DNA of 32,325 nt from Treponemataceae bacterium (GCA_024413635.1 JAKSTT010000010.1:1-32325), one strand, 5' to 3'. Shown: positions 23,980 through 32,195, counted from the stretch's first letter. Translations and numbers: made by a program. Notes: a model not told the origin generated them from the sequence alone.

Positions 23980-25230
23980 TCAGTTCAGTGCCTGGATAAT
24001 TTCGTCGGTACGCCACCAGGTAACGGTGGTTTTGTCCTCACTGCTCAACAGCATGCTGATGATTCCGTCTTTGGAAAGATGCATGTTGTAAAACACCAGA
24101 TCATCTGTTTTTACAGCCAGATGACGGCGGAGGATTTTCTGACCGTTGGGCTGTACCATCATAATGGTATACCCGGTGTCGTCTGCAATGCTGAAAAACA
24201 TCCAGCCCGTTTCCGTAACGCCAAGGAAAGAGTACGGAATGGGATGGGTTTCGCGGTTATATTCAGAATTGATGATTTCTTCGTATGCAGGAATGGTCAG
24301 CGGATCTTCATACAGACCGGTGTTGATGTCCAGTGAATACAGCAGTGTTTTGTCATAACTGATGCCTGACTGTACTTTTGAACTTTCATCAAAATCCATA
24401 TGGCTGTAGTCAATCTTTACATACAGCTTCTGTTCCTTGTAATCCGGAATAATGCTGTCCAGGTTGATGAACAGGTCATTTGATGCATCTTCCTGTTTAA
24501 CCGGCAGTGCAGAAAACTTGATGGGAATCATGTATTTCAGAAATCCGTCCTGGCTGAACCAGTATACGGTTGAACCTTCCGTGGTCAGACAGACTGCCAC
24601 CATTTCATTGTTGCCGGTGGTGTAAATGTTACGGATATAGGGGAACGGGGAACCACCGGGACCCTGCTGGCCAATGTAGTCAACGTACTGCCCTTCTGCG
24701 GTAAAACGGAGGATAACCTGGCGCAGCTGCATTCTGGTATCGGGATCTGTTTCATACCGTTCCTGTGGAAGGTAGTCGGCAACAAACAGCTGCTGGCTGG
24801 TATCTACTGCCATGGGGCCGATACGGTTAAAGGGATAACTGGTTGCCCGCTGGGTTGCGTTTTCCGTAGGGATACCATCCTGCTGGCTGGAAATACCTGA
24901 AAACGACAGGAATGAGGGCTGTGGATTGGTATCTTTGTTGTAGATGATTGAAAGCAGGTCTCCATAGGAGTTCAGGTTCATGACTTTCAGGGAGTTGCTG
25001 TCCAGAATGTTGAAAAAACCATCCTGCATGGAAATGGCACTGGTACAGTTACCGGTATTCATTGAAGGATAAAAGCCCAGTTCATTTTCAAACAACCCGT
25101 ATTTCAGGGTGAAGAGTTCTTCTGCCTTAATGTTGGCAACAACAGATTTTTCCTGACAGCTGGTCATAATCAGCAGTATGGCAAGGGCCAGCATCGGGAT
25201 GGAACATACTTTTCCGGAAAGTTTTTTCAT
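23980..25230 (-). CDS. Lipoprotein with a probable beta-propeller domain
   Basis: A 416-residue product with a lipoprotein signal (ALAILLIMTSCQ; lipidated Cys25). The rest is strand-rich with repeated blade-like elements such as GPMAVDTSQQLFVADYLPQE, VILRFTAEGQYVDYIG, NNEMVAVCLTTEGSTVYWFS and DTGYTIMMVQPNGQKI, a pattern that fits a beta-propeller of the NHL/YVTN type. Spirochaete lipoproteins of this type exist in several genera in my memory. It lies 14 bases after the MBOAT gene and just before a single-pass membrane protein gene. It probably faces the periplasm and may bind a glycan or the acylation machinery; this is inferred from position only. Confidence 0.78.
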   Translation of the reverse strand: MKKLSGKVCSIPMLALAILLIMTSCQEKSVVANIKAEELFTLKYGLFENELGFYPSMNTGNCTSAISMQDGFFNILDSNSLKVMNLNSYGDLLSIIYNKDTNPQPSFLSFSGISSQQDGIPTENATQRATSYPFNRIGPMAVDTSQQLFVADYLPQERYETDPDTRMQLRQVILRFTAEGQYVDYIGQQGPGGSPFPYIRNIYTTGNNEMVAVCLTTEGSTVYWFSQDGFLKYMIPIKFSALPVKQEDASNDLFINLDSIIPDYKEQKLYVKIDYSHMDFDESSKVQSGISYDKTLLYSLDINTGLYEDPLTIPAYEEIINSEYNRETHPIPYSFLGVTETGWMFFSIADDTGYTIMMVQPNGQKILRRHLAVKTDDLVFYNMHLSKDGIISMLLSSEDKTTVTWWRTDEIIQALN

Positions 25231-25244
25231 AGTTTAAACATACC

Positions 25245-26648
25245 TTAGAACCTGAAATAGATAAAGGGGTTATAGGTGGAAGCTTCCAGCAGGCAGATAC
25301 TGATGATGAAAAGCAGCAGGCAGATGCCATAGCCCAGGGGCTGACTCCATTTTTTTTGTGCCAGGGAAGCCTGCACTGCAGGAACAACGGGAAAACTGAA
25401 GATAATGGCTGGCAGCAGGAATACTGCTTTACTGATCATATCGGTGTGTGCAAGGGCAAAACCGGTAATGGAGCCGCTGGCGGCTGTGGAACCATACAGG
25501 GTGCTGAACACCGGCAGCAGCTGATGAAAATCGTCAATCCTGAACAGTACCCACCCCATGGATACGATAAAAAAGGTAACCATGGCAGTGATGAAAGACG
25601 GCAGTTTTCTGATGATGTCTGCAAGCAGGTATTTTTCAACCAGCAGCAGGATACCGTAATACAGTCCCCAAAGGATAAAGTTGACGGCAGCCCCGTGCCA
25701 AAGACCCGTAAGCATCCAGACGGTCAGGATGTTCAGTATGTGGCGCGGTACGGAACAGCGGTTACCGCCCAGGGGAATATACACATAGTCCCGGAACCAC
25801 CTGGAAAGGCTGATGTGCCAGCGGCGCCAGAAATCAGTCACGGATACGGCCATATAGGGATAATTGAAGTTAGGCACAAACGTAAAGCCGAACATGCGGC
25901 CAAGCCCGATGGCCATGGTACTGTAACCGGAAAAGTCAAAAAAAATCTGGAACGTATAGGCAAGAACGGCAACCCACCCCCAGAATACCGGTACTGCTTC
26001 GCTGCCGCCGGCCCCCATTAAGGGAAAAATACCGTCAGCAACGGTAGCCAGATTGTTGGCGATAATTACTTTGGCGGCAAGACCGGTCATGAACAGGGAA
26101 AGTCCGCTGCAGAACGATTCCAGTGTTTCCTTCCGGTCCTGTATCTGGTCTGCAATATCCGTATAACGGACGATGGGTCCGGCTATGAGCTGGGGAAAAA
26201 GGCTGATGTACAGTGCCAGGTGCAGCAGGTTTTTCTGGGGCGGAACGTCTCCCCGGTACACATCAATAACGTAGCTGAGGGCCTGGAATGTATAGAAACT
26301 GATACCGATGGGCAGTGCCAGCCGAGGGACCGTAAAACCGGTGCCAGCCAGTGTATTGACGATATCCACTGCAAATCCGGCATATTTGAAGAAAAAGAGG
26401 AAACTGATGTTGAAGAGGATGGCCGTTACCAGCATCAGTCTGTTGCCCTTGCCTGCCTGGCTGATACTCCAGTTGAACAGGATACTGGTGGCCATGAGAA
26501 GCAGGTATACCGGTTCTCCCCAGGCGTAAAAGAGAATTGAAAAACAGAGCAGTACCAGGTTTCTGGCAGTACGGCCGGGGACGCAGAAATACAGCAGGCA
26601 GGTTACGGGCAGGAAAAGAAAAATGAATACCATGCTGGAGAAAACCAT
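25245..26648 (-). CDS. MBOAT-family O-acyltransferase (AlgI/DltB type)
   Basis: This 467-residue integral membrane enzyme transfers acyl groups, usually acetyl, to a polysaccharide or other acceptor across the membrane. About ten to twelve hydrophobic spans are visible. The MBOAT signature is present: DFWRRWHISLSRWFRDYVYI, then PLGGNR, with His278, and the catalytic His318 in GLWHGAAVNFILWGLYYG. The N-terminus SMVFIFLFLPVTCLLYF is typical of AlgI-like proteins. The start is the ATG overlapping the stop of the DHHW gene (TGATG), with GGGGGA seven bases upstream; a second in-frame ATG lies five codons later. Together with the preceding DHHW gene this forms an AlgI/AlgJ-type pair. The acceptor is unknown. 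Confidence 0.95.
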   Translation of the reverse strand: MVFSSMVFIFLFLPVTCLLYFCVPGRTARNLVLLCFSILFYAWGEPVYLLLMATSILFNWSISQAGKGNRLMLVTAILFNISFLFFFKYAGFAVDIVNTLAGTGFTVPRLALPIGISFYTFQALSYVIDVYRGDVPPQKNLLHLALYISLFPQLIAGPIVRYTDIADQIQDRKETLESFCSGLSLFMTGLAAKVIIANNLATVADGIFPLMGAGGSEAVPVFWGWVAVLAYTFQIFFDFSGYSTMAIGLGRMFGFTFVPNFNYPYMAVSVTDFWRRWHISLSRWFRDYVYIPLGGNRCSVPRHILNILTVWMLTGLWHGAAVNFILWGLYYGILLLVEKYLLADIIRKLPSFITAMVTFFIVSMGWVLFRIDDFHQLLPVFSTLYGSTAASGSITGFALAHTDMISKAVFLLPAIIFSFPVVPAVQASLAQKKWSQPLGYGICLLLFIISICLLEASTYNPFIYFRF

Positions 26649-27898
26649 CAGTGTTCCCCCTTTTTCAGATGGCCCAGGGAGCTGATATCGCCCATGATGA
26701 GCATCATGTCTATATTGTGGTCTTTCATGTACTGTTCAGCGTTGATGTATGCTCCGTATGTTTTGTAGTAATGACGGAAGTCCAGTACATGGGTCTGGTT
26801 AAAGTGGTTTGCAATCAGGTCGTTTACGGCGTTGGACCAGCTGGTTGCCAGAATGAGGACGGAAGGCTTATCCGGCCGGCCCGTATCGTACACTACTTTT
26901 GCGTGGTCATCGCCGTAGTACATGCCATAGTGGTTTGAGTAGGTTTTGTGGGGAAAGTCTTCATCAGACACGTACCAGCTTCTCCAGCCGTATTCGGTTT
27001 CTACATCATCCACAAAGACCCGCATGGGAACCAGGGAAAACTCATAGGTAGTAAAAGGTTCAGTGGCAGCACGGAGCAGATTGTCACGGGCCAGGGAGCC
27101 TTCGTACACGGTGGGCCAGACATGTTCTGCATCTGGAGTCAGCAGCGGCTCTGCTTCTCCCAGCAGCAGCCGTATGATGCGCTGGTATCCCAGGTAGGAA
27201 CCCCGGTGGTTCCAGTGGTGGTCAGTCTGGTAGAACAGGGTTTTATATGTTTCCCAACTGTCAAAATCCAGCTGGCCGTAGCCAGTCATGGCAAACTGTG
27301 TCTTGATGTATGCAAAGGGGTCATACCGGTAGAAGTCTGAAAAATCACGGGAAAGGGGCGTATCGATGAAGAACAGGTATTTGGGACGTGTTACGGCATT
27401 GAGCATATCCTGGCTGTACAGGGTATCAAAATCATAGGTTTCAGGCGCGGTTGCCTTGTGAATCAGATATCCTGAAGCATCCAGACGGTAGATGGAGCCG
27501 GCAACTACTTCCTGATAGGTATAGCTGGGCTGCGGTGGCCGCTGTGGAACAATTCCTGCTTCCGGTTCATCCGGGGTTTCTGCAGTGATTTCCGTAACAG
27601 TCGGCTGTTCCGGTTCCGGTAGCAATCCGGCTACCGTTGCAGTCATCATATTGTAAAAGGATTTTACGGCGTATTTGATTTCCCTTCCGAACCACAGCTG
27701 GTCAGAAATAGCGTGTTCCATGTCATCCTGATAGGTGCCGTTCAGAAATGATTTCATTGAAAATGGAGGGACTTTGGCCAGCGTGCGCATTTCTTCTTCA
27801 GAAATATCGGTCTGGCTCCGGAACAGCAGGGAATAACATAAGGATAAGACAAGGAGTACACCGGCCAGAAATGCCAGGTAATTACTTTTTTTCGCCAT
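26648..27898 (-). CDS. DHHW-family membrane-anchored protein, partner of MBOAT
   Basis: The 416-residue protein has an N-terminal signal-anchor (YLAFLAGVLLVLSLCYSLLF) followed by an extracytoplasmic SGNH-hydrolase-like domain. The family motif FYQTDHHWNHRG (Asp226-His227-His228-Trp229) is clear, as is LILATSWSNAV, which stands at the nucleophile block with a Ser in place of the classical GDS. These AlgJ/AlgX-like proteins hand acyl groups from an MBOAT protein to a polysaccharide. A Pro/Glu-rich linker at about 93-118 (PEPEQPTVTEITAETP) separates anchor and catalytic part. It heads the eight-gene operon. No Shine-Dalgarno is visible, and the ATG lies only seven bases from the divergent radical SAM start. 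Confidence 0.9.
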   Translation of the reverse strand: MAKKSNYLAFLAGVLLVLSLCYSLLFRSQTDISEEEMRTLAKVPPFSMKSFLNGTYQDDMEHAISDQLWFGREIKYAVKSFYNMMTATVAGLLPEPEQPTVTEITAETPDEPEAGIVPQRPPQPSYTYQEVVAGSIYRLDASGYLIHKATAPETYDFDTLYSQDMLNAVTRPKYLFFIDTPLSRDFSDFYRYDPFAYIKTQFAMTGYGQLDFDSWETYKTLFYQTDHHWNHRGSYLGYQRIIRLLLGEAEPLLTPDAEHVWPTVYEGSLARDNLLRAATEPFTTYEFSLVPMRVFVDDVETEYGWRSWYVSDEDFPHKTYSNHYGMYYGDDHAKVVYDTGRPDKPSVLILATSWSNAVNDLIANHFNQTHVLDFRHYYKTYGAYINAEQYMKDHNIDMMLIMGDISSLGHLKKGEH

Positions 27899-27905
27899 TT
27901 AGGGT

Positions 27906-27934
27906 ATGGTATCTGATATGACCGACAAAGTAAA
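27906..27934 (-). promoter_or_regulatory. Possible promoter of the eight-gene envelope operon
   Basis: On the minus strand TTTACT (4/6), 17 bases, TACCAT (4/6), then seven bases to the DHHW ATG. It lies inside the 5' end of the divergent radical SAM gene. If real, the operon message is leaderless. Confidence 0.4.
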
Positions 27935-29609
27935 GAAAGGCGTTATCTGTACCACGGTGCTGGTTGAAACTTCACCTCAGGCCCTGCCGCTGGGGGCTGC
28001 CTGCATCACTTCTGCCATCAATCACTTTCAGTATCCCAAGAAAGATACGGGTGTGCAGATTTGTGCACAGCTTCAGACTTTCAGTCTTGAAGATCCGGCA
28101 ATTCATGCTGCCAGAAGTGTTGACTCAAAAGCAGATCTGGTAGCCCGTGAGCTCATCAGGTCCTTTCAGGCCCAGGAAACCCACGGAATAGAACCTTTTG
28201 CCCTGTGCCTTTCTGTCTTTGTATGGAACCGTTTCATTCTTGAAAAGGCGGCTCAAAAAGTAAAGGAAAAGTTTCCGTCCATGCATCTGATAGCCGGTGG
28301 CCCGGAAGTTACCGCAAATCCTGCAAGTTTTACAGACTTTGACTACTGTACCAGCGGACAAGGAGAAACGGCTGTGCCGGAACTGTTATGGCATCTGGCA
28401 TCCGGTACGCCTCCCGCAGAAAAAATCATCTGTGCCGCTGCACCTGACTGCGCAACCTTACCTTCTCCCTACCTTGACGGCACTCTGGATCCTGACCAGT
28501 TTGGCGGCGTCCTTTGGGAACTGGCCCGCGGCTGCCCCTTCAAGTGTTCGTACTGCTATGAATCCAAGGGAGAAAAAACAGTCCGCTACCTGCCCATGGA
28601 CCGTATTGAAGAAGAAATTGACCTTTTTGCCCGGAAAAACGTACGGCAGGTCTTTGTTCTTGATCCTACCTACAATGCAAAAAAAGACCGTGCCCTGCAG
28701 ATGCTGGCCCTGATCCGGCGGAAACTGCCTGATACCTACTTTTATTTTGAGGCCCGGGCAGAATTCATCGACCGTGAACTGGCCAACGCTTTCAGTAAAG
28801 TACAGTGCAGCCTGCAGTTCGGGTTACAGTCCAGTGACGAAACCGTACTGAAGAATGTACACCGTACCTTCAACAGGAAACAGTTTGTAAAGAATATCGG
28901 CTATCTGAACCAGACCGGCGTTGTCTTTGGGTTTGACCTGATTTACGGACTTCCCGGGGACTCATACGCAGGCTTTAAGGAAAGTATTGATTTTGCCCTT
29001 TCCCTGTATCCAAACAGCCTGGAACTGTTCTGCCTCAGCGTACTGCCCGGTACTACGCTCCATGACGAAGCTGCCGGATTCAATATGGTCTGGGAACAGC
29101 AGGCTCCCTATCACGTTATTGAATCTCCTACTTTCGGTACGCAGGATATGGCAAAGGCTGAGGAACTGGCAAAGGCAACAACCCTGTTCTATACCAGTGG
29201 CCGTGCAGTACCCTGGTTTGCCAGTGTCATGCATCTCTTAAAAATGCCCAGCTCCCAGTTTCTGGAACGGTTTGCCGTCTGGCTCCAGAAAAATGGCCCC
29301 ATTGATGACACTCTGGCCTTTGACCGGATCCTTGAACTGCAGGTGGCATTTGTAAAAACGCTGCTTACAGAGCGGAATAAAGCTGCATGTATCGACCTGG
29401 TTACTGACATAATCCGTCTGAACGGTGCTTTAAGTGCCTTTACGGCAGAAGGTACGGAATCTACCGTATCACTGCACTACCATCCCGATGATCTTTTAAG
29501 TGAGTATGCTTCTGATCTGGTGTTCTTCCAGAAAAATGCCCAGAAGTTTACCAACCGGACAAAAGTCTTTAATAACCGTGGAGAAGCAGACTGGAAAGTA
29601 CTCCGGTAA
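27906..29609 (+). CDS. B12-binding-type radical SAM protein
   Basis: A 567-residue radical SAM enzyme with an N-terminal cobalamin-binding-like Rossmann domain (VLVETSPQALPLGAACITSA, then LIAGGPEVTANP). The cluster motif is CPFKCSYC at 210-217 (CxxxCxxC), followed by ESKGEKTVRYLPMDRI and the SAM-binding QFGLQSSDETVLK and YGLPGDSYAGF segments. The C-terminal portion resembles DUF4080 of B12-dependent radical SAM proteins of unknown reaction. Cobalamin-ligating DxHxxG is not visible, so B12 use is uncertain. An alternative ATG lies four codons downstream at 27918, and a TATGGT seven bases before it would fit a leaderless start. The divergent gene starts seven bases away, and promoters must overlap both genes. 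Confidence 0.9.
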   Translation: MVSDMTDKVKKGVICTTVLVETSPQALPLGAACITSAINHFQYPKKDTGVQICAQLQTFSLEDPAIHAARSVDSKADLVARELIRSFQAQETHGIEPFALCLSVFVWNRFILEKAAQKVKEKFPSMHLIAGGPEVTANPASFTDFDYCTSGQGETAVPELLWHLASGTPPAEKIICAAAPDCATLPSPYLDGTLDPDQFGGVLWELARGCPFKCSYCYESKGEKTVRYLPMDRIEEEIDLFARKNVRQVFVLDPTYNAKKDRALQMLALIRRKLPDTYFYFEARAEFIDRELANAFSKVQCSLQFGLQSSDETVLKNVHRTFNRKQFVKNIGYLNQTGVVFGFDLIYGLPGDSYAGFKESIDFALSLYPNSLELFCLSVLPGTTLHDEAAGFNMVWEQQAPYHVIESPTFGTQDMAKAEELAKATTLFYTSGRAVPWFASVMHLLKMPSSQFLERFAVWLQKNGPIDDTLAFDRILELQVAFVKTLLTERNKAACIDLVTDIIRLNGALSAFTAEGTESTVSLHYHPDDLLSEYASDLVFFQKNAQKFTNRTKVFNNRGEADWKVLR

Positions 29610-29750
29610 TCTTCCGGTAGCATAAATCTACGATATTTCATATTGGCTTACCATCACAGCAGGTTATTTTGCTGGCCGTTATTTCACATGGTACTATTAC
29701 TCTGCAGATTGTCTGTCCTATCAGTCAGACAGTTTGAAAGAGAGTGATAT
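29610..29750 (+). promoter_or_regulatory. Intergenic region and possible promoter of the chemotaxis receptor
   Basis: No gene is seen. TTGCTG at 29669-29674, a 17-base spacer and TACTAT at 29692-29697 form a possible promoter (3/6 and 4/6). A Shine-Dalgarno AAAGAGAG lies before the ATG. No terminator for the upstream gene is evident. Confidence 0.35.
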
Positions 29751-31370
29751 ATGTTTAAATTTTTACAACCCTCGCAGGAAGTAATTGAGGGTTTGGACTT
29801 CAAGCAGCGGAATAAGATTTCGTTCCTGATTTTTGGTAACCTTGCCATGTTCTTCCTGATGACTGTTTTTACCCTTATTGAGGCAACGTTACACAATTAT
29901 CCGGTAGCTGCAGTAGCTTGCGTCAGTGCCATTATGGGCTTTGTTGCCCTGTACAGCATCCGGCGTGGAAAAATCCTGGTTGGGGCCGTAACTGCAACGG
30001 TAGCCCTGAATCTAGCAAATATTCTGGTATGTGTGTTCACCACCTTCAAGTATGCTGATCCCAACATTATTTACCGTAACGCCTTTTTTGCTTCAACAAT
30101 GGCAGTGCTGAACCTGATGATGTCAATCAGTAAAAAACAAATGGAAATTCATGATTTCTTTTCTACTCTCATTCTGTTTGCTTCTTTTGTTATTTCTACT
30201 GGATTGATGCGTGCAACGGACCCTACAACCTTCTACACTACGGTTGTTATTTCCGGCATTGCCTATGTGGTGGTATGTATCTGCCTTACGTATCTGACCG
30301 GCTTTAATGATGATCTGATCCAGAAATTCCGTACGGAATCTGAAATTTCTGAACAGAACATCCAGAAAATCAAGAATGTCATCGGAGAATCAGAGGAAGG
30401 ACTGAAAGTTGGTGATGAACTGAAAAAAACTGCCAACAATTCATCAGGAAATGCCAGCATGATCAGTGACTCCTTTGACAGTCTGATGCCGAAAATCCAC
30501 CGGCTTTCAGAACGGGTTTCTGCCATCGATGATAATATCAAGGTTATTGAACAGAACTCTGAAAAAATGAAGGCTTCTGCTTCTAGACAGGCCCGTGCAG
30601 TAGAAACCACTTCTTCTGCCATGGTTGAGATTTCTGCCAACGTTACTACCATTGCTGATACCGCAAAGAAACGTAAAACAGAACTGAGCGGCGTTATTGA
30701 AAATGTTTCCCGGCAGATGGATCTGGCAAAGGAACTTTCAGAAGAACTGACAAAGGTAGAAGAATATTCATCGGTAATCAGCGGCTTTGTCCAGACCATC
30801 AATAATGTTGCGGAACAGACTAACCTTCTGGCTATGAATGCCTCTATTGAAGCTGCCCATGCCGGTAATGCCGGTAAAGGTTTCAGTGTTATTGCCCAGG
30901 AAATCCGTAAACTGGCAAACCAGACTACCCAGAATGCCAACAATATCGGTGATGTGCTTCATGAAAACAGTGAAGTTGTAGCTTCCACCGTTACTACCAT
31001 GGAAAACTTTACCAAATATATTACCGTTGGTGTTGCTTCTACTACGGAAACCCTCAATGCCATTGATGAAATTATTTCCGGCATTATGGAAATTGATATT
31101 GGTACCCGTGATGTTATGACTGGTGTTAACGATATGGTTGAAGTATCCCGGGAAAATTCCACCATAGCAGATACGGTTACGGCAGAAATAGAAAAACAGG
31201 TACAGCCGGTAGATGAAGTTAACGAGTTCATGAGAAGCCTGGATACCGAATTACAGCTTCTCAGCGTACAGGTTAATGAAATCAAGAATCTGATGGGTAA
31301 GATTTATTCATTTGCTGAGTTGAACTCAAAAGTTGGTGCAACCATCATGCATTCCCTGAGTGAAATTTAA
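29751..31370 (+). CDS. Methyl-accepting chemotaxis protein with six-TM N-terminus
   Basis: A 539-residue receptor that would signal to CheA/CheW and flagella. The N-terminal 185 residues hold six hydrophobic helices (about 24-44, 50-70, 75-98, 108-126, 136-154, 160-184), with short loops and no large periplasmic sensor. The cytoplasmic part is coiled coil, with the conserved hairpin tip EQTNLLAMNASIEAAHAG and KGFSVIAQEIRKLA near 350-385. Its N-terminal half has no HAMP domain that I can detect. This architecture suggests sensing within the membrane or of membrane energetics, as in other multi-TM receptors. A Shine-Dalgarno (AAAGAGAG) is present. Its own promoter is likely. Confidence 0.93.
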   Translation: MFKFLQPSQEVIEGLDFKQRNKISFLIFGNLAMFFLMTVFTLIEATLHNYPVAAVACVSAIMGFVALYSIRRGKILVGAVTATVALNLANILVCVFTTFKYADPNIIYRNAFFASTMAVLNLMMSISKKQMEIHDFFSTLILFASFVISTGLMRATDPTTFYTTVVISGIAYVVVCICLTYLTGFNDDLIQKFRTESEISEQNIQKIKNVIGESEEGLKVGDELKKTANNSSGNASMISDSFDSLMPKIHRLSERVSAIDDNIKVIEQNSEKMKASASRQARAVETTSSAMVEISANVTTIADTAKKRKTELSGVIENVSRQMDLAKELSEELTKVEEYSSVISGFVQTINNVAEQTNLLAMNASIEAAHAGNAGKGFSVIAQEIRKLANQTTQNANNIGDVLHENSEVVASTVTTMENFTKYITVGVASTTETLNAIDEIISGIMEIDIGTRDVMTGVNDMVEVSRENSTIADTVTAEIEKQVQPVDEVNEFMRSLDTELQLLSVQVNEIKNLMGKIYSFAELNSKVGATIMHSLSEI

Positions 31371-31403
31371 AAGAATTTTTCTCAGATTTTCAAGTTGGAC
31401 CTA

Positions 31404-31432
31404 TTGACACTTTTTTGTGTCGGGTATATATT
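31404..31432 (+). promoter_or_regulatory. Strong promoter of the tRNA-Asp/tRNA-Glu operon
   Basis: A perfect TTGACA, 17 bases, then TATATT (5/6). It is the best promoter match in the window and gives a start about 30 bases before tRNA-Asp. Confidence 0.85.
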
Positions 31433-31470
31433 CTTTATCCGTTGAGCAGCAGTAATGCAGCGAAACAAAC

Positions 31471-31544
31471 GGGGGCGTAGCGAAGCTGGTTATCGCGTCG
31501 GCCTGTCAAGCCGAAGATCGCGGGTTCAAGCCCCGTCGCTCCCG
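31471..31544 (+). tRNA. tRNA-Asp (anticodon GTC)
   Basis: The acceptor stem GGGGGCG/CGCTCCC (one G-U pair) closes a 74-base cloverleaf with discriminator G. The anticodon loop exposes GTC between CGGC and GCCG, and GGTTCAAG is the T-arm signature. CCA is not encoded. It is followed at once by tRNA-Glu. Confidence 0.97.
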
Positions 31545-31550
31545 TCCCAT

Positions 31551-31622
31551 GTCTCCCTCGTCTAGTGGTTAGGACATCGGGTTTTCATCCCGACAACGGG
31601 GGTTCAATTCCCCCGGGAGATG
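31551..31622 (+). tRNA. tRNA-Glu (anticodon TTC)
   Basis: The acceptor stem GTCTCCC/GGGAGAT and discriminator G are clear. The anticodon arm CGGG-TTTTCAT-CCCG exposes TTC, and GGTTCAATTCC is the T-arm. CCA is not encoded. It is co-transcribed with tRNA-Asp six bases upstream. Confidence 0.97.
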
Positions 31623-31624
31623 CT

Positions 31625-31658
31625 AAACGTCGTATCAGTTGATACGACGTTTTTTTTT
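31625..31658 (+). terminator. Intrinsic terminator of the tRNA operon
   Basis: AAACGTCGTATCA / TGATACGACGTTT forms a 13-bp perfect stem with a two-base loop (or a shorter stem with a larger loop), followed by a run of T residues. Confidence 0.93.
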
Positions 31659-31680
31659 GCTCTACCTCATCCGGATGCAG

Positions 31681-31744
31681 ATTGTCATCCCGAACTTGAT
31701 TCGAGATCTCCGTACAGATGCTGAAACAAGTTCAGCATGACAAT
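31681..31744. repeat. Interspersed palindromic repeat, 64 bp
   Basis: The element has matching ends ATTGTCAT / ATGACAAT and an inner pair GAACTTG / CAAGTTC with TTC / GAA, forming an imperfect hairpin of about 22 bases per arm. Its sequence (GTCATCCCGAACTTGATTCG and, at the other end, GAAACAAGTTCAGCATGAC) matches a type of dispersed palindromic repeat that recurs in many bacterial genomes, such as those between genes in Bacteroidetes and Rickettsia. It is probably a non-autonomous repeat. It sits between the tRNA terminator and the small secreted protein gene. Confidence 0.75.
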
Positions 31745-31749
31745 AATCA

Positions 31750-31766
31750 ACCGGATGACAGCCGGT
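31750..31766 (-). terminator. Possible short terminator of the small secreted protein gene
   Basis: ACCGG and CCGGT form a 5-bp hairpin directly after the stop codon on the minus strand. Only a weak T-rich tail (TGATTATTG) follows, so termination is uncertain. Confidence 0.3.
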
Positions 31767-31767
31767 A

Positions 31768-32142
31768 TTACAGCTTGAATTTGATGCTGGTTTCGTAATC
31801 AGTGTCAGTCCAGTCAGGATTAACCGTCATATCAAGGTCAGTTTTCAGTGACAGTCCTTTAAAGAAAGTGTATGAACGGTGGGTATCTCCGCAATAAAAT
31901 GAAATGGAAGCACCTTTCATATTCACATTGTACTTGAAATCTGAAACGTTGTTGTCATTAAAGGTGAAAACTGTTTCTCCTGTTGATGCAATGGTCAGGA
32001 CAATGGCACCGTCTGCGCTGAATGTCCAGTTGGCATCCCACTGGGCATCCTGCCAGGTTCCCTTAATGTCTCCAAGATCCAGGGCAAACAGACCGGCACA
32101 GGTTACAACAGAAAGCACCAGAAGTGCTGCAAGTTTTTTCAT
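31768..32142 (-). CDS. Small secreted protein of unknown function
   Basis: The ATG giving MKKLAALLVLSVVTCAG is chosen because AGAGAGG lies eight bases upstream; a longer frame upstream has no support. The 124-residue product has a signal peptide (cleavage near LFA-LDL) and a beta-rich mature part of about 104 residues (GTWQDAQWDANWTFSADG, then ETVFTFNDNNVSDFKYNV), ending in a strand SIKFKL. The pattern of short strands and the GTW start resemble a small lipocalin-like barrel, but I cannot claim homology. It is monocistronic, with a possible terminator and a putative operator-like palindrome upstream. Confidence 0.75.
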   Translation of the reverse strand: MKKLAALLVLSVVTCAGLFALDLGDIKGTWQDAQWDANWTFSADGAIVLTIASTGETVFTFNDNNVSDFKYNVNMKGASISFYCGDTHRSYTFFKGLSLKTDLDMTVNPDWTDTDYETSIKFKL

Positions 32143-32175
32143 ACGATAAACCTCTCTAAATAAAGTAGTGAGTAC

Positions 32176-32195
32176 AGTATACCGGCAGTTGCCGG
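32176..32195 (-). promoter_or_regulatory. -10 box and adjoining palindrome upstream of the small secreted protein gene
   Basis: On the minus strand a TATACT (5/6) at 32176-32181 lies about 34 bases before the ATG. Immediately upstream is the inverted repeat CCGGCA-AC-TGCCGG (32182-32195), which occupies the spacer between -35 and -10. No good -35 is visible. Such placement suits an activator or repressor site, but no partner is known. Confidence 0.45.

Noticed and set aside
30263-30943. A 226-codon minus-strand open frame opposite the chemotaxis receptor
   Set aside because: It lies entirely within the coiled-coil coding region; its Ser-rich translation has no recognisable features.
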